Shown: positions 1 through 9,400 of the stretch, in pieces | How positions within the stretch are numbered: position 1 is the stretch's first letter | Layout of the letters: each line of letters starts with the position of its first letter | DNA from: Mycobacterium paragordonae | Lineage (GTDB): Bacteria; Actinomycetota; Actinomycetes; Mycobacteriales; Mycobacteriaceae | Length of the DNA: 64,000 nucleotides | Assembly (NCBI RefSeq): GCF_003614435.1 | Contig: NZ_CP025546.1 | Coordinates: 5,518,001 to 5,582,000 of the forward strand | Direction of reading: 5' to 3' | Made by a program: the position numbers and the translations under genes | The notes under the pieces: generated by a model | What the model was told of the DNA's origin: nothing | Databases searched by the model: none | What the model saw: the letters and a program-made list of their open reading frames with translations, nothing else

Positions 1-292
1 ATCCAGCGTGTTCGTCAACTACGACGGCACCTCCAAGAGCCGGACCACGATCGGCTCACACGTGCGCACCGGCTCGGACACCATGTTCGTCGCCCCGGTG
101 ACCGTCGGCGACGGCGCTTACACCGGCGCCGGCACCGTAGTGCGCGAGGACGTCCCGCCGGGTGCGCTGGCGGTTTCGGCCGGTCCGCAGCGCAACATCG
201 AGAACTGGGTCCAGCGCAAGCGACCCGGCACGGCGGCCGCCGAAGCCGCTGATCGGGCTACCCGCAACTCCACAGCCGGTGAGACACCGTGA
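1..292 (+). CDS. glmU: GlmU C-terminal fragment (bifunctional GlcNAc-1-P uridyltransferase / GlcN-1-P acetyltransferase)
   Basis: The window opens inside this gene; only the last 96 or so codons are present and the first complete codon is at base 2. GlmU makes UDP-GlcNAc for peptidoglycan and arabinogalactan linker synthesis. The visible part is the end of the left-handed beta-helix acetyltransferase domain ([20 protein letters not shown], then [10 protein letters not shown]) and the mycobacterial C-terminal tail with [12 protein letters not shown]. Residues around [20 protein letters not shown] match mycobacterial GlmU as I remember it. It is followed 73 bp later by prsA in the same direction, the usual mycobacterial order. 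The uridyltransferase domain lies outside the window. Confidence 0.95.
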   Translation, partial: SSVFVNYDGTSKSRTTIGSHVRTGSDTMFVAPVTVGDGAYTGAGTVVREDVPPGALAVSAGPQRNIENWVQRKRPGTAAAEAADRATRNSTAGETP

Positions 293-365
293 TTTCGCTT
301 TGCGGTAACCCGGCTACGATGGGGCGTTCCTTTTCTTTCGATCTAGACACGGCGAGGGCAGCCCG

Positions 366-1346
366 GTGAGCCACGACTGGACCGATAACCGCAAAAATCT
401 GATGCTCTTCAGCGGCCGGGCCCACCCGGAGCTGGCCGAGCAGGTAGCCAAAGAACTCGACGTCCACGTCACCGCGCAGACGGCGCGGGATTTCGCCAAC
501 GGTGAGATCTTCGTGCGCTTCCAGGAGTCGGTGCGCGGATGCGACGCGTTCGTGCTGCAGTCCTGCCCGATGCCGGTGAACCAGTGGCTCATGGAGCAGC
601 TGATCATGATCGACGCGCTCAAGCGGGGCAGCGCCAAGCGGATCACCGCGGTCATGCCGTTCTACCCGTATGCCCGCCAGGACAAGAAGCACCGCGGCCG
701 CGAACCGATTTCGGCCCGCCTGGTGGCCGACCTGCTCAAGACCGCCGGCGCCGACCGGATCGTGACTGTCGACCTGCACACCGATCAGATTCAGGGCTTC
801 TTCGACGGACCCGTGGACCACATGCGCGGGCAGAACCTGTTGACCGGCTATATCCGGGACAACTACCCCGACGGCAACATGGTCGTCGTCTCCCCCGACT
901 CCGGCCGGGTGCGCATCGCCGAGAAGTGGGCCGACGCGCTGGGCGGCGTGCCGCTGGCATTCATCCACAAGACCCGCGACCCGCGGGTGCCCAACCAGGT
1001 GGTGTCCAACCGGGTGGTCGGCGAGGTGGCCGGGCGCACCTGTGTGCTGATCGACGACATGATCGACACCGGTGGAACGATCGCCGGCGCCGTGAAGCTG
1101 CTGCACAACGACGGCGCCAAGGACGTGATCATCGCGGCCACCCACGGGGTACTCTCCGACCCGGCGGCCGAGCGACTGGCCTCGTGTGGCGCCCGCGAGG
1201 TGATCGTGACCAACACCCTGCCCATCGGCGAGGAGAAGCGCTTCCCGCAGCTCACCGTGCTGTCCATCGCGCCGCTGCTGGCCAGCACCATCCGCGCGGT
1301 CTTCGAAAACGGCTCAGTCACAGGACTGTTCGACGGGGACGCCTAG
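366..1346 (+). CDS. prsA: Ribose-phosphate pyrophosphokinase (PRPP synthetase)
   Basis: 326 aa, GTG start preceded by a GAGGGCAG ribosome-binding stretch. It makes phosphoribosyl pyrophosphate from ribose 5-phosphate and ATP; in mycobacteria PRPP also feeds decaprenylphosphoryl arabinose synthesis. Family marks: the N-terminal LMLFSGRAHPELA segment, RQDKKHRGREPISARL in the catalytic region, DLHTDQIQGFF with its histidine, and the PRPP-binding loop VLIDDMIDTGGTIAGA about two thirds along. Length is normal for class I PRPP synthetases. An ArsC-like gene starts at the base right after the prsA stop, so the two are probably co-transcribed. Confidence 0.97.
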   Translation: MSHDWTDNRKNLMLFSGRAHPELAEQVAKELDVHVTAQTARDFANGEIFVRFQESVRGCDAFVLQSCPMPVNQWLMEQLIMIDALKRGSAKRITAVMPFYPYARQDKKHRGREPISARLVADLLKTAGADRIVTVDLHTDQIQGFFDGPVDHMRGQNLLTGYIRDNYPDGNMVVVSPDSGRVRIAEKWADALGGVPLAFIHKTRDPRVPNQVVSNRVVGEVAGRTCVLIDDMIDTGGTIAGAVKLLHNDGAKDVIIAATHGVLSDPAAERLASCGAREVIVTNTLPIGEEKRFPQLTVLSIAPLLASTIRAVFENGSVTGLFDGDA

Positions 1347-1691
1347 ATGGGTGAGGCGGTCATCTATCACAACCCCAAGTGCAGCACCTCACGCAACACG
1401 TTGGAGCTGTTGCGGGACAACGGCATTGAGCCGGAAGTGATTCAGTACCTGAAGACGCCGCCGTCCAGGGACGAGTTGGTGCGGATGATCCGCGACGCGG
1501 GGATCGAGGTCCGCGCCGCGGTCCGCAAACGCGAATCGCTCTACACCGAACTCAACCTCGCCGACGCGAGCGACGACGAGTTGCTGGATGCCATGGCATC
1601 TCATCCCATCTTGATCGAACGGCCGTTCGTCGTCACTCCAAAAGGCACCCGGTTGGCTCGGCCGATCGACGGGGTGCGCGAGATTCTGTGA
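1347..1691 (+). CDS. ArsC/Spx-family arsenate reductase-like protein
   Basis: 114 aa, small thioredoxin-fold protein of the glutaredoxin-linked ArsC/YffB group. The N-terminal YHNPKCSTSRNTLELL motif carries the family cysteine (Cys12), and the C-terminal RPFVVTPKGTRLARP segment holds the arginines typical of the family. Arsenate reduction is a family-based prediction; there is no arsR, arsB or acr3 neighbour, so another redox role is possible. Its ATG directly follows the prsA TAG, and its TGA overlaps the lpqT GTG (GTGA at 1688-1691), which points to a translationally coupled prsA-arsC-lpqT unit. I do not recall this gene at this place in M. tuberculosis. Confidence 0.85.
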   Translation: MGEAVIYHNPKCSTSRNTLELLRDNGIEPEVIQYLKTPPSRDELVRMIRDAGIEVRAAVRKRESLYTELNLADASDDELLDAMASHPILIERPFVVTPKGTRLARPIDGVREIL

Positions 1692-2350
1692 CCGCCAGGG
1701 TGATACGCGCGTGCGCGGCTGCGGTGGGGGTTGCCGCATTGACCCTGACCACCGCCTGTGGGCCGAAAGCCGCTGACTACCAGTCGATCTGGACGACACC
1801 GTCATCGGCTACCAGCACCTCACCGAAACCCACCGAGCCCCCGGTTCCGCTGTCGAAGTACCTGGAAGGCGAAGGCGTCCTGGGTGATCCGGTGCTGCCG
1901 AGCGACCTGACCGACATGGTCGTCTCGATCCCGACACCCCCCGGCTGGAAACCGCGCGCCGTCGACTCGAAGACCAGCCCGAAAGCGGTGATGATCTCCA
2001 AGGGCGACAGCTATCCCGCAGCGATGCTGGTGGTGTTCAAGCTGCGTGGCGAATTCAATCCCACTGAGGCGATCAAGCACGCGAACACCGATCTCCCGGA
2101 CAGCTTTCACCAACTCGACGCCTCGACCGCCGACTACAACGGCTTCCCGTCGTCGATGGTCCAGGGGACGTATGAACTCAAGGGCGCGCGGATGCGCAGT
2201 TGGAACCGGGTGGTGATGCCCACCGGCCCAGCGCCGGACAACCAGCGCTACCTGGTGCAACTGATCATCACCAGCCTGGCCGAGCAGGCCGTCTCGGAGA
2301 GCAACGACGTCGAGGCGATCATCCGGGGATTCGTGGTCGCCCGGAAATAG
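1688..2350 (+). CDS. lpqT: Lipoprotein LpqT
   Basis: 220 aa, GTG start overlapping the previous stop by 4 bp. A short basic N-terminus and hydrophobic stretch lead to the lipobox TTAC, with Cys24 as predicted lipidation site, so the protein should be anchored on the outer face of the plasma membrane. The mature part (VVSIPTPPGWKPR, then YPAAMLVVFKLRGEF and GTYELKGARMRSWNRVV) fits the LpqN/LpqT lipoprotein group of mycobacteria. Function is poorly defined; LpqN relatives have been linked to cell-envelope lipid transport, which I cannot test here. Gene order prsA-lpqT is conserved in M. tuberculosis, supporting orthology. Confidence 0.88.
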   Translation: MTARVIRACAAAVGVAALTLTTACGPKAADYQSIWTTPSSATSTSPKPTEPPVPLSKYLEGEGVLGDPVLPSDLTDMVVSIPTPPGWKPRAVDSKTSPKAVMISKGDSYPAAMLVVFKLRGEFNPTEAIKHANTDLPDSFHQLDASTADYNGFPSSMVQGTYELKGARMRSWNRVVMPTGPAPDNQRYLVQLIITSLAEQAVSESNDVEAIIRGFVVARK

Positions 2351-2409
2351 GCGCGGCGCCGGCCGGCGAGATTGCCGCCAAGGTCGTGATCAGCGCGGAT
2401 TCGCAGCCC

Positions 2410-2490
2410 TCACAGCAATTTCGACGTCCCGATCAGTCCAGGTTCCGTCGCCGCAAAAGGATGATTGCCCATCGCCGGGTGCTGGCTCAT
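2410..2490 (-). pseudogene. 5' stub of a third cyclase/STAND/LuxR regulator gene
   Basis: On the minus strand an ATG at 2490 opens a 26-codon frame starting MSQHPAMGNHPF and ending IGTSKLL before TGA. The intact paralogs start MSQHAEIPAL (5870) and MSQQAEIPSL (9735) and reach SELLPTGTVTLLLADVEG about 20 residues in; the stub has SKLL at the matching place, then homology stops. The 58 bp upstream also match the two intact genes' 5' regions. I read this as the remains of a third tandem copy whose body was deleted. Too short for ordinary ORF calling; it could be translated but has no domain. Confidence 0.7.
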
Positions 2491-2548
2491 GGTAGCCAGC
2501 CTCGCGGCCCGCACCGGGCATAACATCCGCCAGAGCGCGCAATTCCCG
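2491..2548 (-). repeat. Repeated upstream region of regulator family, copy A
   Basis: Reading on the minus strand, this stretch ends GGCTGGCTACC just before the stub ATG. It aligns with 5871-5929 and 9736-9794, sharing a (G)AATTGCGC block and GGC(T/G)GATGT(A/T)(T/A)TGC about 35 bases before the ATG. It abuts the 3' end of the intact gene at 2556. Confidence 0.75.
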
Positions 2549-2555
2549 TCGCAGC

Positions 2556-5500
2556 TCAGGCGCGGCGGAGCACTTCCCGGGAGAGTTCTACTCGCGAGGA
2601 CAAGCCGAGTTTGGCGTAGGCGTGCCTGAGATGGCTCTGCACCGTCCGCGGCGATATGAACAGCCGTGCGCCGATGTCCTTGTTGCCCAGGCCTTCTGCA
2701 ACCAGACGTGCCACGTCGAGCTCCATCGGAGTCAGCGCACGCCAGCCGCTTGAGGGACGCTTCCGTTCGCCACGGCCCCGCTGCGCATACGCTATTGCCT
2801 CTTCGATGGACAGCGCCGCACCCTCAGCCCACGCATCCTCGAATGCGCTGTCCCCCAACGCCTCACGAATAGTCGCGACGGTGGCATCGTGGCCGGCCTG
2901 GTACATCGGAAAGCGGGCATGCCCTTTGCGCTGCCGGATACCGTCGGCCGCGCCCAGCAAGCGCGCAGCATATGCCATGTTGCTTTCGTCAGCGGCAAGA
3001 CGGGCAACGCATTCCAAGGTGTCGGCCACCTTCATGTAGCCCTGCGTCGCAGCCGCTATCGTCAGCGCTTCATGAGCGTCGCGTTCGGCCTGCTCGGGAT
3101 CGTTCTCGGCGAGTGCGATGTACGCGCGCACGGTCAGCTCAGTCATTCTGAAAATACCCGGCACCACGGCGACGCACTCGTCGGCCCACTGCCGTGCGGC
3201 GACGAAATCGCCGCACGCGAGCAGCGATTCGGCCAGCGGTGCGACACTGCGGGTGAACGCTTCGCGGTCTGGAACGATGTACCGCAATGCTTCCCGGGAC
3301 GCCAGCACGGCCGCCTCGGCGTCACCGCCGGCAAGGGCGGCGTGCGCAATCGCTCCGTTCACCGTGTCTTCCGTCATCCCACCCACACTGTCCGACGCAG
3401 CCGACGCGGTCTGCGCGGCAGAGCGCGCCGGAGCGACGTCCCCTTTGAACGCAAGCGTTCCGCTGAGGCAGACTTGCCCGAAGATCGTGGCGGACGGGTC
3501 TGCTGCCGCTTCGGCCTCCGCGACCACGGAGCGAAGAACCTCGATAGCCTCGTCGAGGTCTCCGTGGAACCACAACCCACATCCAAGCCAGGCCCGATTA
3601 TTGCGCGAGAAAAAACCATCGCCCAAGGCGTCGGCGAGATCACGTCCCGCTGCAGCTGCCGCGATTGCCGCCTTCGGTTCTCCGGCGACGACGGCGGTGG
3701 TGGCCTGATAACTGAAAAGCGGCAAGAGGCGCCACTCGTCTCCGGCGGCACGAGCCATGTCGATCGCTTCGGTGAAGTAGGCCTGCGCTACCTCCGCGTT
3801 GTAAAAGGTCACAATGCCGCACGCACCGAGTGCACGGGCCACCAGCGCCGGATCCTCGAGGTCGCGGGCAACGTCGAGTGCCTCGTATGCCAGGTCCGCG
3901 TGGCCGTAAGCGCCCGCCCATCCCGCGATTGTGCACTGGTCGGCAATGGCGGCAACCCAGACACTCGGTGCAATCTCCTCGGGCCGGCGGTCGGTCAGGA
4001 CTGCGTCGAACGCCGCCAGCGCTTCGCGGAAAATTCCGGTTCGCAGCCAGAAATCTTGCAATGCCGACGCCAGACGCAATGCCGATTCACGGTCGGAACT
4101 GTCCAGGCTCCATGCGAATGCCGCTCGCAGGTTGTCACTTTCGGCGCGCGCCCAGGCCAGCAACCTTTCCACGCCGGCCAGTCCCTGCGACGCCAATTCC
4201 GTTGCCGTCGAGGTGTAATAGTCACGGTGCCGAGTGCGCGTCTGTTCGGCCTCACCCGACTCGCCGAGCTTTTCCTGCGCGTACTGGCGCACTGTCTCCA
4301 GCAACGAGTAACGCATTCCGCTGTCGGTGCCGGCATGGGTACTTGTTTCGGATGCGACCACCAGCGATTTGTCCACCAATAAGCTGAGCTGGTCCAGAAG
4401 TTGGTAGCTCTCCATTTCGCTGCCGGCACCGATCGCTTGGGCAGCCTCGAGATCGAACCCTCCGGTGAATACCGCAAGCCGTCGGAACAAGACCCGTTCC
4501 GGCTCGGTCAGCAGCGCATGCGACCAGTCGACCGATGCCCGCAGTGTCTGCTGCCGTCGCACCGCCGTGCGTGCGCCGCCGGTCAGCAACCGGAACCGAT
4601 CGTGCAGGGAGCTGCCGATCTGTTGCAACGACAGTGCCCGAATGCGTGCCGCGGCAAGCTCGATCGCCAGGGGCATGCCGTCGAGGCGCTCGCAGATGTC
4701 CCTCACGAGCGGCGTATTCGCCTCATTGACAACAAAATCCGGGCGAGCTTGACGAGCGCGGTCAGCGAACAGTTCGACCGCCTCCTCGGTGAGAGATAGC
4801 GACGGCACGCGCCAGGTGAGCTCGCCGGGGACACCGAGCGGCTCACGGCTGGTGGAAAGGATCGTCGCATGCGGGCAGGAGCCCAGTAATTCCACCACCA
4901 TGTCGCCGCAGGCATCGAGCAGATGCTCACAGTTGTCCAGCACCAGCAACATGGATTTCTCGCCGAGGAACCGCACCAGCAGCTCCATCGTGGAGCGCCC
5001 GGGGTGATCGGGTAGCCCGAGAGTGCGTGCGACGGTCAACGGCGCCACGGCGGCGTTCGTGATCGGCGCCAGATCCACATACCAAATGCCGTCCGGGAAT
5101 TCGGGACTCAGTTGCGAAGAGACCTCGACGGCCAGGCGAGTCTTGCCGACGCCGCCGGCACCGGTCAACGTCACCAACCTGTCGCTGATGACCAGCTGCC
5201 GCACTTCCGACACTTGCGCCTGACGCCCGACGAAACTGGTCAGGTGTACCGGAAGATTGTGCGACGCAACCTCCGTACGAACCCGCAGCGGCGGGAACTC
5301 ATTGCGTAAGTCCGCATGGCACAGTTGCGCCACTCGCTCCGGTCGCGGCACACCCCGCAGCGGATAACTACCGAGGTCGGTCAGCCACGCCCCCTCCGGC
5401 AGCCGGTCAATCACCAGTGACTCGGTCACCCCGGACATCACCGTTTGACCCCCGTGGGCCAGATCGCGGATACGGGCCGTGCGGTTGATCGTCGGCCCCG

Positions 5501-5870
5501 CGTAATTGCCCTCATCACGCAGCTGAATCTCGCCGGTGTGCAACCCGATGCGAATCCGGATCGGCGCCAGCGGCGCCCGCTGCAACGCCGAGGCACACGC
5601 AACCGCATCCGTCGCCCGTGCGAACGCGGCAACGAAGCTGTCACCCTCACCCTGCTCGACCGGACGCACGCCCTCATACGCGGCGACGGTCTCGTCCACC
5701 GTACGGTTCAGCAGTCCCAACGCAGCCGTCATCTGTTCAGGTTGCGATTCCCATAACGCCGTCGAGCCCTCGACGTCGGCGAGTAGCAACGTCACCGTCC
5801 CCGTCGGCAGTAACTCGCTCACACCCATTTCACCCCAGGTCAGCGCCGGTATCTCCGCGTGTTGGCTCAT
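2556..5870 (-). CDS. Class III adenylate cyclase - STAND ATPase - TPR - LuxR regulator (copy B)
   Basis: 1104 aa. An ATG 12 bp upstream (5882) is possible, but the start at 5870 (MSQHAEI) matches the paralog. Order: class III cyclase domain at about 25-190, with metal aspartates in LLLADVEGST (Asp32) and QGEGDSFVAAF and the NRTAR transition-state motif; STAND/NB-ARC-like ATPase with Walker A GAGGVGKT near residue 240 and Walker B LLVLDNCEHLL; a long alpha-helical TPR-like region; and a C-terminal LuxR helix-turn-helix (LTPMELDVARLVAEGLGNKD). The Gln before GEGD resembles the non-canonical substrate residue of M. tuberculosis Rv0386. Probably a cytoplasmic signal-integrating regulator; the ligand is unknown. 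Confidence 0.9.
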   Translation of the reverse strand: MSQHAEIPALTWGEMGVSELLPTGTVTLLLADVEGSTALWESQPEQMTAALGLLNRTVDETVAAYEGVRPVEQGEGDSFVAAFARATDAVACASALQRAPLAPIRIRIGLHTGEIQLRDEGNYAGPTINRTARIRDLAHGGQTVMSGVTESLVIDRLPEGAWLTDLGSYPLRGVPRPERVAQLCHADLRNEFPPLRVRTEVASHNLPVHLTSFVGRQAQVSEVRQLVISDRLVTLTGAGGVGKTRLAVEVSSQLSPEFPDGIWYVDLAPITNAAVAPLTVARTLGLPDHPGRSTMELLVRFLGEKSMLLVLDNCEHLLDACGDMVVELLGSCPHATILSTSREPLGVPGELTWRVPSLSLTEEAVELFADRARQARPDFVVNEANTPLVRDICERLDGMPLAIELAAARIRALSLQQIGSSLHDRFRLLTGGARTAVRRQQTLRASVDWSHALLTEPERVLFRRLAVFTGGFDLEAAQAIGAGSEMESYQLLDQLSLLVDKSLVVASETSTHAGTDSGMRYSLLETVRQYAQEKLGESGEAEQTRTRHRDYYTSTATELASQGLAGVERLLAWARAESDNLRAAFAWSLDSSDRESALRLASALQDFWLRTGIFREALAAFDAVLTDRRPEEIAPSVWVAAIADQCTIAGWAGAYGHADLAYEALDVARDLEDPALVARALGACGIVTFYNAEVAQAYFTEAIDMARAAGDEWRLLPLFSYQATTAVVAGEPKAAIAAAAAGRDLADALGDGFFSRNNRAWLGCGLWFHGDLDEAIEVLRSVVAEAEAAADPSATIFGQVCLSGTLAFKGDVAPARSAAQTASAASDSVGGMTEDTVNGAIAHAALAGGDAEAAVLASREALRYIVPDREAFTRSVAPLAESLLACGDFVAARQWADECVAVVPGIFRMTELTVRAYIALAENDPEQAERDAHEALTIAAATQGYMKVADTLECVARLAADESNMAYAARLLGAADGIRQRKGHARFPMYQAGHDATVATIREALGDSAFEDAWAEGAALSIEEAIAYAQRGRGERKRPSSGWRALTPMELDVARLVAEGLGNKDIGARLFISPRTVQSHLRHAYAKLGLSSRVELSREVLRRA

Positions 5871-5929
5871 GGTATCCAGCATTGCGCCCTCGACCCAGGC
5901 AATACATCAGCCGAAAGGCGCAATTCCCG
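5871..5929 (-). promoter_or_regulatory. Conserved upstream region of regulator copy B
   Basis: 59 bp ahead of the copy B ATG that align with the matching regions of copies A and C. The block GGCTGATGTATTGC is identical in B and C. Coding bases can drift at third positions, so conservation of this non-coding stretch suggests a shared promoter or operator, perhaps autoregulatory. Confidence 0.5.
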
Positions 5930-5941
5930 GGCGCGAGCGAT

Positions 5942-6397
5942 TCAGGACCTGGGGGCTATCGAAGGCTTCAGGACAATCACCGGGATCGGCCGTGACGTCT
6001 TCTTCTGGTACTCGACATAGCGGTTGGCATTGTTCTTGTTGGCGAGCTTCCACAGCCGCGCGTAGTCCAGGCTGTCGGGCAGCACCGGGTGCGCGGTGAC
6101 GGCGAAACGCCTTGAACCGACATGGATCTCGACCTCGGGATTGGCTTTCACATTGTGATACCACCCGGGTGCCTTCGGCGACCCGCCTTTGGACGCGACC
6201 ACCAGATAGTCATCGCCATCCTTGGCGTAGGTCAGCGTGTTGGTGCGTTCTTTCCCCGTCTTGGCGCCGACGGTGTGCAGTAGCAGGTTGGGTGGCATAC
6301 CTGGCACCCGGTGCCCGATCCGGCCATTCGTCGCTTGGTAGATCTTGTCGTGCAGACTCAGGAACTTGAACATCACCCGCTCGGCCATAGAGGTCAT
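5942..6397 (-). CDS. Deazaflavin (F420)-dependent nitroreductase family protein
   Basis: 151 aa. The body VPGMPPNLLLHTVGAKTGKERTNTL, YLVVASKGGSPKAPGWYHNVKANPEVEI and a C-terminal YxxYQKKTSRPIPVIVL is typical of the Ddn/FDOR-B group, small F420H2-dependent reductases of mycobacteria with a split beta-barrel fold. M. tuberculosis Ddn activates nitroimidazole prodrugs and reduces quinones; which substrate this copy uses cannot be read from sequence. ATG at 6397 or, three codons on, at 6388. It lies between two giant regulator genes on the same strand (53 and 71 bp gaps). Confidence 0.9.
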   Translation of the reverse strand: MTSMAERVMFKFLSLHDKIYQATNGRIGHRVPGMPPNLLLHTVGAKTGKERTNTLTYAKDGDDYLVVASKGGSPKAPGWYHNVKANPEVEIHVGSRRFAVTAHPVLPDSLDYARLWKLANKNNANRYVEYQKKTSRPIPVIVLKPSIAPRS

Positions 6398-6450
6398 CGC
6401 CTCAGTCTGGCCGAGTCAGGTGGAGTGCGCCAGGTGCCTGCCGGATCGCG

Positions 6451-9400
6451 TCAGCTCCGTCGCCCGCTTTCCTGGACGAGCTGGACGCGGGAGGTCAATC
6501 CGAGCTTGGCGTAGACGTGGGTGAGGTGACTCTGCACTGTGCGCGGCGAAATGAACAACCGCGCTCCAATCTCTTTGTTGCCCAGCCCTTCCGCAACCAG
6601 ACCTATCACGTCGAGTTCCATCGGGGTCAGCGAGCCCCAGCCGCTTGCCGGGCGTTTGCGCTCACCACGCCCGCGCTGGGCATAGGCGATGGCTTCTTCG
6701 ACGGACAATGCGGAGCCTTCCGCCCATGCAACATCGAAATCGTGCTGTCCCAGCCCTTCCCGGACCTTCGCGAACGTAACGTCGTAACCCGCTTGATACA
6801 CCGGTAAGCGGGGTCTTTCGGCGCGCTGACGGATGCCATGGGCGGCACCCAGAACCCGCGCCGCGCCGGCGTAGCTGCCACACTCGGCCGCCAAGCCGGC
6901 AAGGATTTCGAGAGAATCGGCCACCCATAGATACCCTCGTGTCCGCACGGCAACGACGAGCGCCTCATGGGCGTCTCGTTCGGCCTGGTCCGGCTCAGCC
7001 TGCGCAAGGGCGACCCGGGCCCGCCCCGTCAGGGCGAACACCTGGTGGCATCCCGGGGCGACCGCGACGGTGTCGTCCGCCCAGCGCCGCGCTGCGGCGA
7101 GGTCGCCACACCCCAACGCCGCGTCGGTCATGGGAAGGATGCTTCTGGTGAACAACTCCTTCAGCGGATACGTATGCCGCATCGCCGCCTCACAGGCACG
7201 TCGCGCAGCCGCTGCGTCGCCGTCGGCCAGCGCGGCGCCGGCCAGGGACGCGTAGGCCGTGTCCTCGTGGAAGCCGCCAATGGCAGCAGCGGCTTCGAGG
7301 CCGGCCGCCGCTGCGGCGTGCGCTGACGCCACGTCACCCCTCAGCGCCAACACCTGCGCCAAGGTGATGAGACCGAACGTCTCCATCGCGCGATCTCCGG
7401 CCGTTCGCGCGTCCTCCACCAGCGACTGTGACACATCGACGGCCTCAGTCAATTTGCCCTGCATACTCAGCGCAGTGCTGAGAAACGTCTGACAGTAGCG
7501 GGACATGAACTTGTCGCCGACCGCATCGGCGAGGTCTCGCCCTTCTATGGCGGCCGTCTCAGATGCGAGCGGATCGCCGGCGACACTGAAGGCGAAGGTT
7601 TGATACGCGCGAAGTTGACAATGCACCAACAGATCACCCGACGCGCGAGCCAGCTCGATCGCCTCGTCGAAGTACGCGTCGGCGCTGTAGAAATTGAGCA
7701 TCCCGCAGCCCATCAGGATGCGAGCCACGAGTCCCGGGTCGTCGAGTTTGCGCGCGACAGCCAGTGCCTGCTCCGCCCGCTGCGGGCAGGCCGGGGCGGA
7801 GGCCCAGACCGCCAGCACCGCCGCGTCGGCAACTGCGCGGACCAGGATGGCCGGTGCGATGTCGCCCGATTCGTAGAGATCGTCGGTGAAGACAGCGTCA
7901 AATGCGGCCAGCCCTTCGCGAAACCGCCCGCGTGTCAACCAGAACTGCTGCAGCGACGCCGCGAGCTGAAGCGCCGTCCCGGTCTGCCCGGTCTCGCGAC
8001 TCCACGCATGGGCGGCTCGCAGGTTGTCCATCTCTACGTCGGCCCACCGCACCAGCGGACCCTGCGGTCCTGATGCAAGGGCAGCAGCGGCAGCAGCGTA
8101 ATAGTCCCGGTGCCGGGTCCGCACCGTCCCGGCTTCGCCTGACTCGCCAAGCTTTTCGAGTCCATACTGACGCACCGTTTCCAATACGCGGTATCGCATG
8201 GCGCCGTTGATTTCTTCAGCGACGACGAGCGACTTGTCGACCAAGAGGCCGAGAACATCGATCAGCTGGAATCGTTCGGCCTCGGTGTCCGCCCCCACCC
8301 CATGCGCGGCGTCCAGGTCGAACCCGCCCATAAAAACCGCGAGGCGGCGGAAGAGGATGCGCTCGGGGTCGGTGAGCATCGCGTGCGACCAGTCCACCGA
8401 CGCCCGCAGCGTCTGCTGGCGGCGCACCGCGGTACGCGCTCCCCCGGTAAGCAACCGGAACCGGTCGTGCAGGCTGTCGAAGATCTGTTGCAGCGACAGC
8501 GCCCTGATACGCGCCGCGGCCAACTCGATTGCCAAGGGCATGCCGTCGAGGCGCTCACAGACCTCAGCGATGAGCGCGGTATTGGCTTCGCCTACAGTGA
8601 AATCCGGCCGGACGCGGCGGGCCCGGTCAATAAACAGATCGACCGCCTCGTCGGCCACTGACAAGGACGGCACCCGCCAGCTCAGCTCGCCGGGCACGCC
8701 CAGTTGCTCTCGACTGGTGGCCAGGATCGTCAATCGCGGACATGTCGGCAATAGCTCCACGACGAGCTCCCCGCACGCATCGAGTAGATGCTCGCAGTTA
8801 TCGAGCAACAGCAGGACTCTCTTCGGGCCGAAGAACTGCAGCAGCAGTTCCCTTGTCGAGCGGCCCGGTTGATCGGGCAATCCCAAGGTGCGCGCGACGG
8901 TCACCGGCACTGCGGCGAGATTGGCGATGGGCGCCAGGTCGATGTACCAGACACCATCGGCGAATTCAGCGGCCAGTTGTCCCGCCAGTTCCACCGCAAG
9001 TCTCGTCTTGCCCGCGCCCCCGGCGCCCGTCAGTGTCACCAACCGGTTTTCGGTGATGAGCTGACGTAGATCAGCCATCTGCGCCTGCCGCCCAACGAAA
9101 CTCGTCAACTGAGCTGGAAGATTATGTGCGGCAACGACACTCCGTACCCGCAACGGCGGGAACTCGTTGCGCAAGTCCGGGTGACACAACTGCATGACCC
9201 GCTCCGGGCGCGGCACACCCCGCAGCGGATAGCTACCCAAATCGGCGAGCCACACCCCCTCGGGCAGCCGATCGATAACCAATGATTCGGTGACACCTGA
9301 CATCACGGTCTGTCCGCCATGTCCCAGATCGCGTAGGCGTGCCGTCCGGTTGATCGTCGGCCCCGCGTAGTTGGCCTCATCGCGCAGTTGGATCTCGCCG

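Noticed and set aside
1347..1691. Arsenic resistance operon
   Set aside because: No arsenite pump, repressor or second reductase; the gene is coupled to prsA and lpqT.
2889..4382. 497-codon frame antisense to regulator copy B
   Set aside because: Arg/Gly/Cys-rich composition and no motif; it mirrors the GC-rich codons of the real gene.
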